From positions 29,861,602-29,925,601 of the forward strand of contig NC_079427.1 of NCBI RefSeq assembly GCF_026213295.1: a DNA stretch of 64,000 nt, read 5' to 3'. Position numbers and translations under genes: made by a program. The notes beneath the pieces were generated by a model. That model did not search any database, was not told the DNA's origin, and saw only the letters and a program-made list of their open reading frames with translations. The DNA is from Gadus chalcogrammus (taxonomy: Eukaryota > Chordata > Actinopteri > Gadiformes > Gadidae). Position 1 is the first letter of the stretch. Each line of letters starts with the position of its first letter. This document shows, one piece after another, positions 11,153 through 22,271 of the stretch.

Positions 11153-11474
11153 GGGCTGCTTGGCGCAAGCACACTTGACCAAGTGTGGAGGAGTAACTTG
11201 TCGGACAGGCCTGCTATTATATAGTAGTAAGATCAATATTATTTTATCATTGTATTGTATGATTATTATTATATTATTATATGTTGAAACTAATGAGATA
11301 TTTATGCATAAAAAAAATATTGGGAATGCTCCCATGAATGGTCTAGCATTATTTGTGATGAGGTATTAACTGTAGCCCATAAGGGGCATTAAAGAATACG
11401 ATCATCACAGGGCATGTGATGTAACTAGCAGGTGACTTATGGGTTAAGGACACTTGGGAATGAGCTAGAGACCA

Positions 11475-12480
11475 GGGGCCTCATTTATCAACCGTACTTA
11501 CGCACAGATTTGTGCGTAAGTAGTGCTTATGAACATTGCCATGCAAAGTATGGGATTTACCAATATGTACTTTAATTGCCATGCGTACGACCCAAATCTA
11601 GTGCTAGAATAGCGATATTACAAGCAAAAAGCAAAGCATTTAAGAGGTCAACGTATGCATCAAGCAATCAACATCCACATGTCCCGGTTTTCGTTTTATT
11701 TGAAAAAAAATAATTACTCCTTAGTCTAATTTTTAACAGGCAAATTGGTGTCAAACCCTAAAGACAGCTGTGAGAAATGTTTGAAATGTAGTGTAATGGC
11801 TTATCTTGCATTATTGGAAGACTTGGCAAACCATATGCTCTCCGCAGGGAGCGCGTTTTCAAAGATCGCGCTGATCTGTTTGGTGAGTTGCAGACGTCTC
11901 ACGTCAGTGGGTTGTGACCCCCGACCCAACTGAATTAACTGCATCAGTCACTTTTTCACATGCAGCAAGCTTTCTTTTATTCCTAATGCCTCCTGCACTA
12001 AGTTAACCAAAAACTAACTTTTTGTTTAATTCAACCTCGGTAATGAGCGTTTCCATTTTAGTGTTGGAGAAGTTTATTTTCTTCGCCCTCTCATTATAGT
12101 GGTGAGGGGAAAAACACATTAAAATGGTTGATAAAGGGATGCGTTGTGACCTCATCCTCAGCTTCAAACCGCCTATCCGGGGTGCAATCATGGGGGAAGC
12201 AACTCAAGAAGGGGGCCCCAGACTTTCCTTTCCTTGGTAAGGAAAGGGAATTCTGTGACAAAATATGGTTCATTGGAGGCGTTTCTGAATGCAAATGGTC
12301 AGAGTGTGGTACTTAAGAACAGGTGGGATTTATCAAGATTCATTACTTACTGATGTGGCTACGATTGGCATACGCACGTTTGATAAATACAGATTATTTT
12401 GTACTGAACCACATCCTAAATTTCCTTATTAAGAGAGAATTTAGAGCCCTTTCTACACACGGTTGATAAATGAGGCCCCT
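11475..12480. mobile_element. Harbinger deletion derivative
   Basis: The termini AGGGGCCTCATTTATCAAC and their inverse at 12,462-12,480 are the GGGGCCTCATTTAT-type ends common in fish Harbinger elements. Two coding remnants face each other. On the plus strand near 11,796-11,850 there is a piece like the N-terminus of a Harbinger transposase (MAYLALLEDLANH). On the minus strand near 12,100-12,003 there is a short Myb/SANT-type start (NFSNTKMETLITEVELNKK). The rest of both genes is gone. A 3-bp target duplication could not be confirmed. Confidence 0.7.
12149..12240 (-). mobile_element. RTE (Rex3-like) LINE 3' scrap nested in Harbinger
   Basis: The sequence CTTCAAACCGCCTATCCGGG and the following GGGGCCCCAGACTTTCCTTT match the 3' end of the RTE LINE at 46,850-46,920. 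It lies inside the Harbinger derivative, so it arrived after it. It interrupts the Myb-like remnant. Confidence 0.65.
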
Positions 12481-12695
12481 GGGGTCTGTTTAGTTTGAAG
12501 GGCCTTAAGGACAAACCTATCGTATTTGGTATGAATTGTGAGTAATAATTTAAGAAGGCCTGTGGGGCTAAAATGACATTTCAACAGGCTAGACAAGTAG
12601 CCATCTAACGGGAATGTGTCATTGAAGAAAATTATTTCTATTTGATTTACCCGTTTTAAGAATCTTTGATTATTCTATGTAATTGGTGGTAATTT

Positions 12696-13127
12696 TTGTT
12701 CTCTTTAGATAAAAAAAAGAAAAAAGCAATGACGGTAACATTTGTGGGGGGGTTAATGTTGGATTTTTGGGGAACTATCCTTCAGCATTACCCTTTGGTT
12801 GAAGTTATACTTTGTATAAGTATCAGCCTACCAGCTAGCACATTGGACTATTTTTCATTTGACGGTACAACAGGACTGAAAGAGGAATTCCTCTCGTTGT
12901 TTGCAAACAAGTTGTTCTCAAAGACGTTCATGTTCCAGGGGAATTTATTAACAACAATTTTGCATTCATTAACGTCTCAGGCACAAAGAGATGCCTTGAT
13001 GTGTGATGATTGTAATATTCCAGAAAGAGAACATGTTCAGTTTACCAATGTTTTTGTGGGGGGAGGAGTCTGTTTGCCTCCAGACACACATGAGATCTAT
13101 GTTTGGGATGAGCCTCCATGTAAATAA
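12696..13127 (+). other. Unrecognised 143-codon open frame
   Basis: An open frame starting with a lysine-rich segment, with one hydrophobic stretch (about residues 28-48) and several cysteines near the C-terminus (MCDDC). CTCTTTAG just upstream could serve as a splice acceptor. No domain is recognised and composition is ordinary for random AT-rich DNA. It may be a chance frame; it is recorded because it is the longest non-repeat frame in the 12.5-13.9 kb stretch. Confidence 0.15.
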
Positions 13128-13129
13128 TT

Positions 13130-13880
13130 AACCTTAACGTATTGGTTTATGTATATTTAAAGAAGGCAGGCTACTATTCAGCAGAGCAGGTTCTTTCCCC
13201 CCGGTGGTTCTGTAATACATACCTATGGGCTGGGATGTAGACGATACCGTGATGAGAAGCAATCATAGTTGTAATGAGGCCCCCCTCCCTCCCGCTGCGT
13301 GTTGGGATGGAACCACTCCCTGTTCTGCCCAACCCCTGATGGAAAGCATCCCGCAGACCTCAATTCATTTCCGAAACCAATAATGAATTACCTTTATCCA
13401 CCTTAATTCGTGTCCCTATTTCTAGAGATAATAAGCAAGAACATATAATGGAGAAAGTAATGAAAGTTGAAAGCGGCGTCTGTACTAAAGCTGTTGCTGA
13501 CAGGGAGGGGGTCTTAAAATTACTGGTAATGCTTTATATTCAGGACTTAACCCTGACCCCTACTCTGGGGAGCATTCCAGTAATGGAGAATGCTTCCCCT
13601 TCCACACTGAAACCCTGAACTCACCGAGACATTACCGGGAGTAACTGGATGTGAGAATGCAAATGTCAAAATCAGTTGGAGCGGACATCTATCACGCAGG
13701 CCTCACCCCTCGCCAAACCAAACCCAGTGTTCTCAGTCGGGGAGAACGCATCTGCCAGGGACCATCTCTTGTTTTGTGCTACATGTGTGTAGGGGCAACC
13801 CAAGCACACACTCACACACACACTGCATAATTACAAATATATTTGAAGTAACACACATAAACCCCATTTAACCATAGAAC
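13130..13880. other. No gene; possible conserved noncoding stretch
   Basis: Around 13,365-13,460 there are clustered homeodomain-like words (TAATGAATTA, CCTTAATTCG, AGATAATAAG) in otherwise nonrepetitive sequence. This is the texture of vertebrate conserved noncoding elements, but without alignment it is only a suggestion. A short CA-rich patch lies at 13,800-13,830. Confidence 0.25.
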
Positions 13881-13889
13881 AAATGATCC

Positions 13890-14332
13890 CTCCGCTCAAC
13901 TACAGCTGGAGCTCTGGTACCGCCATCGCTAAGAGCAAGCAAAGGTCGATCAGCAATGTCACAACTCTTCTGTTTTGGGACCACAGTTGTGGAATGAGCT
14001 CACCAGCTTCCGCAAAAGACTCAAAAATGACCTGTTCAGAGTTCCCCTAGACTCTGCATAGCCATCAAGTCCCTCCTGCCTACCATTATATGTTTTACAT
14101 CCTGGCACTTATTGTACACACTTATTGTACGCACTTAATGTACGTTGTATTTATTCATAGTACTTAATTTTGGAGCATCTGCAGGAGCTGCTATCACTGC
14201 AGTATACGAGGAATGGGTTAGCCTAGCGATTGTTAGTACTTGCACTTGGTTCTATGAACATCTTTACTGTACCGAAAGCGATATATTGTTTCACTTCTTA
14301 TGAGAAATGTATTTATTGTAAGTCGCTTTGGA
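13890..14332 (+). pseudogene. L2-type LINE 3' end
   Basis: One frame near 13,970-14,060 reads LGPQLWNELTSFRKRLKNDL, the C-terminal signature of L2/RSg-type LINE ORF2. The 3' UTR follows and ends in TTGTAAGTCGCTTTGGAT (to 14,332). The frame is broken upstream. Only the last few percent of the element remains. Confidence 0.7.
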
Positions 14333-14344
14333 TCTCCCCTGGCA

Positions 14345-15435
14345 GACGGTGACGTCACGTTCTAATTGCAATAAATGTCTACATATACCATTCCAAGCAG
14401 GTTGGCTCCACCATTGCAGGACATATCTTAGCCACTCTTATGTACTTGATACCCATCATCAAATGTATCGTATTTATCACCATTAGCTATTTGTTTCTCC
14501 TTTTACGCAAGCACACACAGACAAACACACACCAATCATCTCCTGCCCGATACTTTCAGAGAATCCATCTTGCCTGTCATCAAAGGTGCGTTCATTCAAC
14601 ACTTCTCAATGGCGGGGAAATATAGGGAGAGAGCGTGTAACGAGGGATCAATTTGGTTTGGTTTCAAAATCCTTTCTGCTGTCTTTCTCTTTACACCTCT
14701 TGAACTATTAAGATTTCTAAATTTTAAAGTGAAAGTGTGTTATATTTTTAGCCATATTTGCGATATTGTAAAACAGATATTATCAGAGCAATGATCAGTC
14801 TTCCCTTACCCTTCCTGGGCCTGAGATACCGTGATGGATGGAGAGGCCAATAACCCCAGCAGCATCAACGCACCACCCTACATTCTAATGAATCTCCAGG
14901 TTCCCCTTTTTTCCCTATGTCCCCTCAATTTACACTCCTTCCTGAATGTTCCCTTGGGATGGATGCAACTCATCCGTACTCCCCCCTCTCTCTCTCTCAC
15001 CTCTCCTCCTCTCTCTGCTCTCTCCTCTCTCCTACTCCCCTCTGTCCTCTATTTTCTCCTCCCTTTCGCTATCCTCCTCTCTCTGCTCTTTCCTACTCCT
15101 CTCCTCTGTCTTATCTGCTCTTCCGCTTTCTTCTGTCTAAACTCCTCTCCAATCTCTCCCTCTGTGTCCTCTCCTCTGATGAGAACGAGCAGTGGTGTTA
15201 CAGTGACAGGGGATTGAAGTGGATTGGGTGGGAGCAGTAGGGCATTGGCAGAAATAGACCCAGTGTGTGTGTGTGGCTGCATGGTGCTTATGGGTGTGCC
15301 TGTGCATGCATTTGTATGAGGGGGATACGCCTGGGATAGAATTCATACTTGGTCTTACACACACTATTATAATCTCGCATATATACCACTATACACACAC
15401 ACACACACACACATTATTATACTCCTTTTGCATGC
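14345..15435. repeat. No gene; CT-rich tract and short (AC)n
   Basis: A pyrimidine-rich segment (about 14,970-15,180) of CTC/TCTC words generates spurious serine/leucine-rich frames. A 21-bp (AC)n lies at 15,392-15,412. Nothing else is recognisable. Confidence 0.7.
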
Positions 15436-15439
15436 ATGT

Positions 15440-15665
15440 ATGAGAGTGTATAGTCGTGTATGTGAGAGGGTATAGTTGTGTATGTCAGAGTAGTGTGTGA
15501 GAGAGCATATAGTTGGGTATGTGAGAGAATAGAAGGGTGTGTGAGAGAGTATAGTTGTGTATGTGAGAGAGTATAGTTGTTTATGCAAGAGAATATAGTA
15601 GTGTATGTGAGAGAGTATAGTTGTGTATGTGAGAGAGTATAGTTGTTTATGCAAGAGAATATACG
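15440..15665. repeat. Minisatellite, 22-24 bp unit
   Basis: About ten units of the form GTATAGTTGTGTATGTGAGA occur in a row. A higher-order unit is visible because every third copy carries TTTATGCAAGAGAATA instead. Confidence 0.85.
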
Positions 15666-15794
15666 TCTCTGCCACCACTCTGTGAGTATAATTTGTTGAC
15701 GGTCCCTAAAACAGGTTGCAGCCAGAACGTAGATGACGTTGTTGCACAGACATCGATAGCGACAACATGTGTTTGTGATTTTTCGCGATACGGT

Positions 15795-16235
15795 GTCCTA
15801 AAGGGGCCTGCCCGTAATTCCGACACCTCATTGTTCCGACGTCTCAATGGTCCGAAATATTTCCCATTAGATCGACATGCCACTATGCCGACGGTTCAAT
15901 GTTCCAAAAAACGGAACCCATTGGTCCGAAGGTCCGTTTGTCCGACTTTTCAAAAAGGAGGCGCATTAGGCCGACGGTTCAATATGCCGAATAGGCCTAC
16001 ATATAAAGAGTTTTATACCTCGCTCGCGCTCGCGCTCTCTCTCGCGCTCGCGCTCTCTCTCGCGCTCTCGCGCTCTCTCACTCTCTCTCACTCTCTCTCC
16101 AAAATACAACATAGGCCTACATATCACGTTCACGATGAGTATTGGAGAGCAAAGTGACAACGCTTCACTTCATTTCGACAGGGTGTTTGAGCCCCATGGA
16201 CAGAGAGCGCAGGTCTAATTCTCAACACGGGCACG

Positions 16236-16323
<88 letters not shown>

Positions 16324-16845
16324 ACTAAGTACACGGTATGAGGTATAAGTTTGACCAAATCAATACCAGCGAAATTAATTAGGCTAAAAGCCCACTGTAA
16401 ACACAGAAAAACAACACATATAGGCCCACACACAGCTACTAAAGATAAAAATTGTATTCGTTTTTCACTCACCGTTTGACTTCTTTACGGGAAAGTATTA
16501 GTCCTTGTATAACGTGTGCTTCATAAATTCACCTCTTGTGACCGTTCAAGCCCACAGCAACAGTCTGGCTTGGTGAAGTGCACTGCTGGAACTTAGCCTA
16601 TCGTCTTTTATTTTTGGTTTCATAATCACACATGTGGAATTGCGCCTTGGCCTATTCGGCAAATTGAACCGTCGGCCTAATGCGCCTCCTTTTTGAAAAG
16701 TCGGACAAACTGACCTTCGGACCAATGGGTTACGTTTTCGGAACATTGAACCGTCGGCATAGTGGCATGTCGATCTAATGGGAAATATTTCGGACCATTG
16801 AGACGTCGGAATAATGAGGCGTCGGAATTATGGCATGGCACCGTC
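15795..16845. repeat. Long inverted repeat with internal 18-20 bp sub-repeats
   Basis: The left arm (about 15,795-16,005) and right arm (about 16,640-16,840) are inverse copies with few differences, sharing GAGGCGCATTAGGCCGACGG and CATTAGATCGACATGCCACT. Each arm is built from a degenerate short unit, roughly CCGACG-N4-CAATGGT. The roughly 630-bp loop holds a CTCGCG-rich patch and an (AC)n. This architecture resembles a foldback element. No coding capacity is seen. Confidence 0.8.
16237..16320. repeat. (AC)42 microsatellite
   Basis: 84 bp of uninterrupted AC in the loop of the long inverted repeat. Confidence 0.95.
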
Positions 16846-16974
16846 CTAAACTGTCCTCAACATACTAAGCCCGTAATGTATTGCACTTGTGTTGATGAAT
16901 CTGTTTGGGTGGTAAACCGAATATCCGGCGAATATCAAACCGGAGGCTAACTTGCACCTGTTGAGGCAGCATGC

Positions 16975-17225
16975 TCTGGTTGAGCTGCTCTTTAGCATTG
17001 CGCTAACCGGGGCTAACAGAGCCTGTCTCTTCCTGTCCTATTAACTGTACTTATGGGAGAGAGACCGATTAAATCTGGATATTTTAATAAGGTGGGTGTT
17101 ATAGGTTTTAAACAACATGTCCGAGTTGTTTGAATGACAGAAGCTCCGCTAGCTCGATGCTAAAGTGCTAACCGGAGCTAACAGCCTGTCCCCTCCCGTC
17201 CTATTAACTGTATTTATGGCTATGC
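16975..17225. repeat. Two direct copies, spacing about 170 bp
   Basis: GCTAACCGGGGCTAACAGAG at about 17,001 and GCTAACCGGAGCTAACAG at about 17,168 are each followed by CCTGTC and a TCCTATTAACTGTA block. This is a diverged duplication in noncoding sequence. Confidence 0.65.
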
Positions 17226-17385
17226 CTTTTTCTCTTTTTAATATGACCGAACACAATGGCCAGAGGACCAGCATCCTTTCTTAACTGATAAACAAAATAA
17301 TCCTTGAGTTCTACATGTTCTAGAAATGTTCATTAATTGACAGTCCTGATGTTTATTTTCTTGTCTTCTGATTCTTTATTACAGT

Positions 17386-17589
17386 ATGGAAGGGGAGATT
17401 TGGAGGTACCTGGTCAGGCCTTGGTCAGCCTACAAATCCCAGATGTGGAGGCTGCAGGGATACCTCACAGAGAGGACACTAAAGAGCCATCTCTCATTCA
17501 TCGAGTGGACTCATTGGTTTGCGAATGACCACAAAGATGCTCCCATGGGCAGATTGCTGCATGGCATTTGCCACTTATTCAAATTGTAG
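17386..17589 (+). other. Unrecognised exon-like open frame
   Basis: A 67-codon frame directly follows a strong acceptor (CTTTATTACAG, AG at about 17,382-17,383). It is rich in Trp, His and Leu and ends in a stop at 17,587. No family is recognised and no upstream exon could be identified. It may be a relic last exon of a transposon gene or chance. Confidence 0.2.
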
Positions 17590-17825
17590 AGGTTGAAGCA
17601 GTCTTCATTGTGGTCACTTGCCATAACACTGTCATGTGTTTTATCAAAACAACATCAGTAACATTTAAATTGAGTTGATGTGGACGGCTCTTTTTTTTGT
17701 CAGATTTTTTCAGTGTTCAGTGCCTGTTTGAAAGATAAGCCTTTGATTTTGTTTAATTTTAATATGCCTTTTATCAACAGTGGTTTGGGGTTTTATAACA
17801 ACAATTAAAGTGCTCAACTACTGGG

Positions 17826-18290
17826 GAACGACGTTGCAGAACATATATGGTAAAGGTTTGTGTTGATTGCATGGAAAAGGGAATAACCAGTTATAACTTA
17901 TATGGTAAGAGCCTGGTAATACCATGGAAACAAACAAGGCTTCCTTTTACACTACAGTTTCAGCCTACTTAGTGGGTAAATTGTCATGTTTTACTTAGTA
18001 ACGTCGCAAAACGTACATGGTACAAGTTTGTGTTGACTGCATGGAAAAGGGACTAATGTAATACAAATTATATGGTAAGAACCTGGTAATACCATGGAAA
18101 CAAACAAGGCTTCCTTTTATAGTACAGTTTCAGCTTACTTACTGGGTAAATTGTCGTGTTTTACTTGGTAACGTCGCAGAAAGTACATGGTACAAGTTTG
18201 TGTTGACTGCATGGACAATGGAATGTATCTATTATAAATTATATGGTAGGAATCTGGTAATACCAAGATGTACCATGACACTAGAGGAAG
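17826..18290. repeat. Tandem repeat, period about 171 bp
   Basis: Three units start near 17,826, 18,000 and 18,171. Each carries ACATGGTACAAG-like, TTTGTGTTGA, GCATGGAAAAGG and CTGGTAATACCA. The second and third are closest to each other. Confidence 0.8.
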
Positions 18291-18460
18291 GTATTAGGTA
18301 TTGAATTAAAGGTGTATCTAAGAATTGGTCGCCTAATTTCCTAGGAAGTACACAATATCGGAGTTATTACCAACCTAAAACAGTTACAGCTACACGTTAC
18401 TTAGTTGAGTTGATGGGTAATAGTGGAGGTTTTACTTAGTACTTCAGCTGTAATTTCTCT

Positions 18461-18680
18461 GTATTTACCTTCTTATTACCAGTGGTAATTACACAGTAAT
18501 ACGCTATAATTTACCGGATAAGTCCTCTGTATTTACCTTCTTATTACCAGTGGTAATTACCCAGTAGTACACTATGATTTACCGGGTAACTACCTCTGTA
18601 TTTACCTTCTTATTACCAGTGGTAATTACCCAGTAATACACTATGATTTACCATGTATGTACCGGGTAAATACCTAGTAA
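18461..18680. repeat. Tandem repeat, period 68-69 bp
   Basis: GTATTTACCTTCTTATTACC recurs at 18,461, 18,529 and 18,598. Each unit also contains AGTGGTAATTAC and CTATGATTTACC-like words. It follows directly on the 171-bp array and shares its TACC/GGTAA vocabulary. Confidence 0.85.
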
Positions 18681-18814
18681 TTAGGGGACTGTAAAAGGAA
18701 GGGTTACCATATTTTTTTCATATTAAAAACTAGCATATACGTAGGCCTACAGCATATCATACACTTGACAAGTATATATAGTTAGACAATTATATGTAGA
18801 AGGTTATAGGCCAA

Positions 18815-20345
18815 ATTTGGTTAAAATGCAGCCTCTGCTGGCCCACAACTGGCCCGATTGTCTCGTTGTCTCGTTATACGCTTTATAAGTTAAATATATT
18901 TAAATTATTATGAACATGTAGCCTTTACTTTCTTGGCATTATCATTACATCATTCTGACATGTGGAGTCCCACAAGGTTCGATCTTAGGACCCTTTTTAT
19001 TCAACATCTACATGCTCCCACTAGGGCAAATCATGCAAAATAACAATATTGACCATCATTGCTATGCTGATGACACACAAATCTATCTATCGCTATCACC
19101 AAATGACTATCGGCCCATAGATCTGCTGTGCCAGTGCATTGAGCAAGTGAAGGAATGGATGTGCCTAAATTTCCTTAAACTAAATGAGGACAAAACAGAG
19201 ATATTTGTATTTGGTTCTAAAACGGAAAGGCTTAAAGTAACCCAACACCTTCACTCTCTGTCACTGAAAACCTCAATCAAAGCCAGAAATCTAGGGGTTA
19301 TCATGGATTCAGATTTACATTTTGACAGTCACATCAAATCAGTTACAAAATCGGCATATTATCACCTTAAAAATGTAGCAAGACTTAGAGGGCTCGTGTC
19401 CACCGAAGGCTTCAGCTTGTTCAGAATGCTGCTGCTAGAGTTCTAACAAAGACCAAAAATTTTGATCATATTACACCAATTCTGAAATCGTTACATTGGC
19501 TTCCTGTAGGTCAGAGAATTGATTTTTAAAATCATGTTGCTAACCTATAAATCCCTACATGGTTTAGGCCCAAAATATTTAACTGATATGCTTCCACTAC
19601 ATCAGCCTTCTAGACCACTAAGATCCTCTGAGACCAATCTGTTAATTATCCCCAGAGTAAACACAAAACATGGGAAAGCAGGATTTAGTTACTATGCAAC
19701 AAATAGCTGGAATAAACTCCCAGAGGATTTAAGACTTGCCCCAACTCTGAGCACCTTTAAAACAAGACTGAAGACTTTTATGTTTGCTATAGCTTTCTGC
19801 TAAAATCTTAAATACATTGCACTGTTTCTAAAAAGCTTTCTTAACTTTGTTTTTATTTTCTATTTTAATACTAAAATGCCTTTTTCTATTACCCATTTCT
19901 TTGCATATGTTTTTCTTTTACTTATCTATTATTTTATTTTATTGTATGACAATGTTTATATGTGAAGCACTTTGAGTCTGCCTTGTGTATGAAAAGTGCT
20001 ATATAATTAAAGTTGCCTTGCCTTGCCTTTCTCGTTACATCAATATACATTTTTGATACGAGATCTGTATCTGACCATTGACCATCCTCAAAATTCTATG
20101 AATGAAAATCATATTGACGATATTGCACTATATCCCTTTACTCTCGCACCCATCTTGAATTTAATAGACCACTTTCGTTTCTTCAAGGAGGTCTGGCGCT
20201 CTTACGAGAAAGGATGTAATGATAACGCCAAGAAAGTAAAGGCTACATTTTTATAATAATTTAAATATATTTAACTTATAAAGCGTATAACGAGACAACG
20301 AGACAATCTAGTTGTGGGCCAGCAGAGGCTGCATTTTAACCATTT
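18815..20345. mobile_element. Inverted-repeat element interrupted by a LINE
   Basis: The left arm (about 18,815-18,949) and right arm (about 20,207-20,340) are inverse copies. They share AAAATGCAGCCTCTGCTGGC, TCGTTATACGCTTTATAAGT and TAGCCTTTACTTTCTTGGC. Without the LINE the element is about 450 bp, with a 165-bp centre. It looks like a MITE with long terminal repeats. Superfamily and target duplication are not clear, since the outer borders fade into AT-rich sequence. Confidence 0.7.
18953..20034 (+). pseudogene. 5'-truncated L2/CR1-group LINE, nested
   Basis: The fragment starts inside the reverse transcriptase at motif B (CGVPQGSILGP, from 18,961) and includes motif C, CYADDTQIY. Conserved C-terminal parts follow: MCLNFLKLNEDKTEIF, then ITPILKSLHWLPV, then NSWNKLPEDLR. 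A deletion near 19,400 removes the segment between the RT thumb and LQLVQNAAARVL and shifts the frame, giving a stop at 19,444-19,446. The 3' end has GTGAAGCACTTTGAGTCTGC and a TTGCC repeat tail. TTACATCA at 18,945-18,952 and 20,035-20,042 is the likely target duplication. Confidence 0.85.
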
Positions 20346-20392
20346 TTTCATTCATATAAATATATTATATATATGTGTATGCTAATTTCATG

Positions 20393-20548
20393 GATCTGTG
20401 TGTGTGCCACGGAATATGAGTCATTAACTTGCATTGGAGCAAATTTCGTGTGCATATCACAGACAAATTAAGTTATTCCGTGAGGCCACCTTGGATTTTG
20501 AGTTAAGCGCCCGTGGTCATTTCACGGATTCCTGTGAGACCAGGTTAC
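20393..20548 (+). repeat. Single 148-bp-type satellite unit
   Basis: Shares GTGTGCCACGGAATAT, TTAACTTGCATTGGAGC, GAGTTAAGCGCCCGTGGTCA and a terminal TTCACGGATTCCTGTGAGAC with the last unit of the array ending at 31,443. It abuts the gypsy RT scrap. Confidence 0.8.
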
Positions 20549-20714
20549 AGTCTGTTCAGAACTTCCTCTAGATCACCTATGTGCTGCTCAAAGGTGGGGG
20601 AAGCAAAAACAATGTCATCCAAATAAACAGCACATGTTTTGGAGACGAGGCCAGCAAGCACATTTTTCATTCGCCTCTGAAATGTGGCAGGTGCGTTGCA
20701 GGGTCCAAAGGGGA
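20549..20714 (-). pseudogene. Ty3/gypsy reverse transcriptase fragment
   Basis: In the minus-strand frame ending near 20,549 the reading PFGPCNAPATFQRRM is followed by VYLDDIVFAS. These are RT motif B-like and the YLDD active-site motif of Ty3/gypsy elements. A frameshift precedes it, and the piece ends at satellite sequence. It lines up with the gag/protease remnant upstream on the same strand, the intervening RT being replaced by an L2 fragment. Confidence 0.75.
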
Positions 20715-20719
20715 GTAAA

Positions 20720-21456
20720 CAACTGGAAGAGACCAGATCTGGACTGCCAGTTCCAGACTGCCAGAATAAAGCCTCTCCTCAAAAAAACAACTCTTAATAC
20801 CACCGACATCCAGAACTACCGACCGGTATCTCTTCTTTTCATCCCTGTCTAAAACACTGGAACGTGCCGTTGCTGACCAACTGTCCTCCTATCTCTCATC
20901 TAACAACCTCCTTGACCCTCACCAGTCAGGCTTCAAGAAGGCACACTCCACCGAGACGGCTCTCGTCGCTGTGACTGAGTCCCTCCGTGCTGCCAGAGCC
21001 TCGTCCCTCTCATTGGTTCTCATTCTCCTCGACCTGTCCGCAGCATTTGACACGGTGAACCACCAGATCCTTCTTGCCACTCTTGCCGAACTTGGCATCG
21101 CTGAATCTGCTCTTTCCTGGTTCACATCCTACCTGACGAACCACACCTATCATGTGACATGGAATGGCTCCTTGTCCAAACCTTGCACGCTTAAAACTGG
21201 TGTCCCTCAAGGCTCTGTACTGGGGCCTCTTCTGTTCTCCCTCTATACCAGGTCTCTGGGCTCGGTAATTGCATCACACGGCTTTTCCTATCACTGCTAT
21301 GCTGACGACACTCAGCATTTCTCTCTTTCCCCTCATCTGATAAAACCCTGATTGCAACACGCATATCGGAATGTCTGGCGGAAGTCAGCAGCTGGACAAC
21401 CGCCCATCACCTGAGGCTTAACCTCAACAAAACCGAGCTCCTCCTAATCCCAGCAG
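20720..21456 (+). pseudogene. L2-type LINE reverse transcriptase fragment
   Basis: The fragment reads through NYRPVSLL, then after a frameshift an SGFKKAHSTETALVAV-type stretch. Motif A (LLDLSAAFDTVNH), motif B (TGVPQGSVLGP) and motif C (CYADDTQ) follow, and it ends in LRLNLNKTELLLIP. It is truncated at both ends and has at least two frameshifts. It sits between gypsy protease and gypsy RT sequence on the opposite strand, so it marks an insertion accompanied by loss of the target's RT region. Confidence 0.8.
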
Positions 21457-22271
21457 GCAGGAAAAGCCAGAGTCCTGGAGTCTAGGACCACCACAGTTAT
21501 CAACCAGGTCTTATCATGTAGGCTCATTTCAAGCTCCACCCACCCAAGGGGTTTCCTGGGTTGACCATCAGCAAGGAAAAGAGGGTCACCAGTCCATGGG
21601 GCAAGTTTATAATTTGCAGCTTTGACATTGTTCCAGATGTGTTCATTTAGCAGAGTATATGTGGAACCTGTATCAACAACAGCTTTTCCTGTCCTGTTCG
21701 TTATAGTCAAGGGCACTTTCAGTTGTCGTGGGAGGGCAGTATCAGTGCTTCCCCCGGGGATGCTGAACTTTTTCAGGCCCTGTACAAAGAGATGTGAGGT
21801 GATACATAACGGTGATTGAGCTGAATGGGTCACAGCGTTCACTGAAGAATGGTTCTGGGGATTTGAATAGCCAAATGGCTGTGGGTAGGTTTGATTAGAG
21901 GAGTGTTTTTGCTGGTGGGGTCGCTGAGAATGATGTGGCTGAGGGTTTTGTTGCTGCGGATGGGATTGTTGAGGGTGGGAGTGCTGTGGGTAGGGTTGTT
22001 GCGGGTGAGACTGCTGAAAACGATGTGGCTGAGGGTGTCGTTGCTGCGGATGGGATTGTTGAGGGCGGGAGTGCTGTGAGTGGGATTGTTGCGGGTAGGA
22101 TTGTCCAGGGGAATTAGATTTCTTGAACTGATTATAATTTGGGCATGAATATGGAGCATGGCTGCCTTTACACCTCCAGCAGTAAACCACATGGGAAATG
22201 TTGTCTTTCTGCGGTGGTGGGTCATTAGCAGTAAACATCTCCACTTTCTCTTTCTGCTTCACAATTTTTAG
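21444..22271 (-). pseudogene. Gypsy nucleocapsid-protease region
   Basis: Minus-strand open frame in the same phase as gag but beyond its stop. From the GTG at 22,262: a zinc knuckle with C28, C31, H35 and C40 (one residue shorter than the usual CCHC spacing), then about 75 residues of Gln/Pro/His/Ser-rich repeats (QSHPQQ units). An aspartic protease start with the DTGS motif lies at residues 197-200. The frame runs into the L2 fragment near 21,456, so the protease is incomplete. Confidence 0.8.

Noticed and set aside
13800..14332. Whether the L2 tail marks a SINE with a tRNA-like head
   Set aside because: No A-box/B-box pair could be found upstream; coding-like LINE ORF2 end is present instead.
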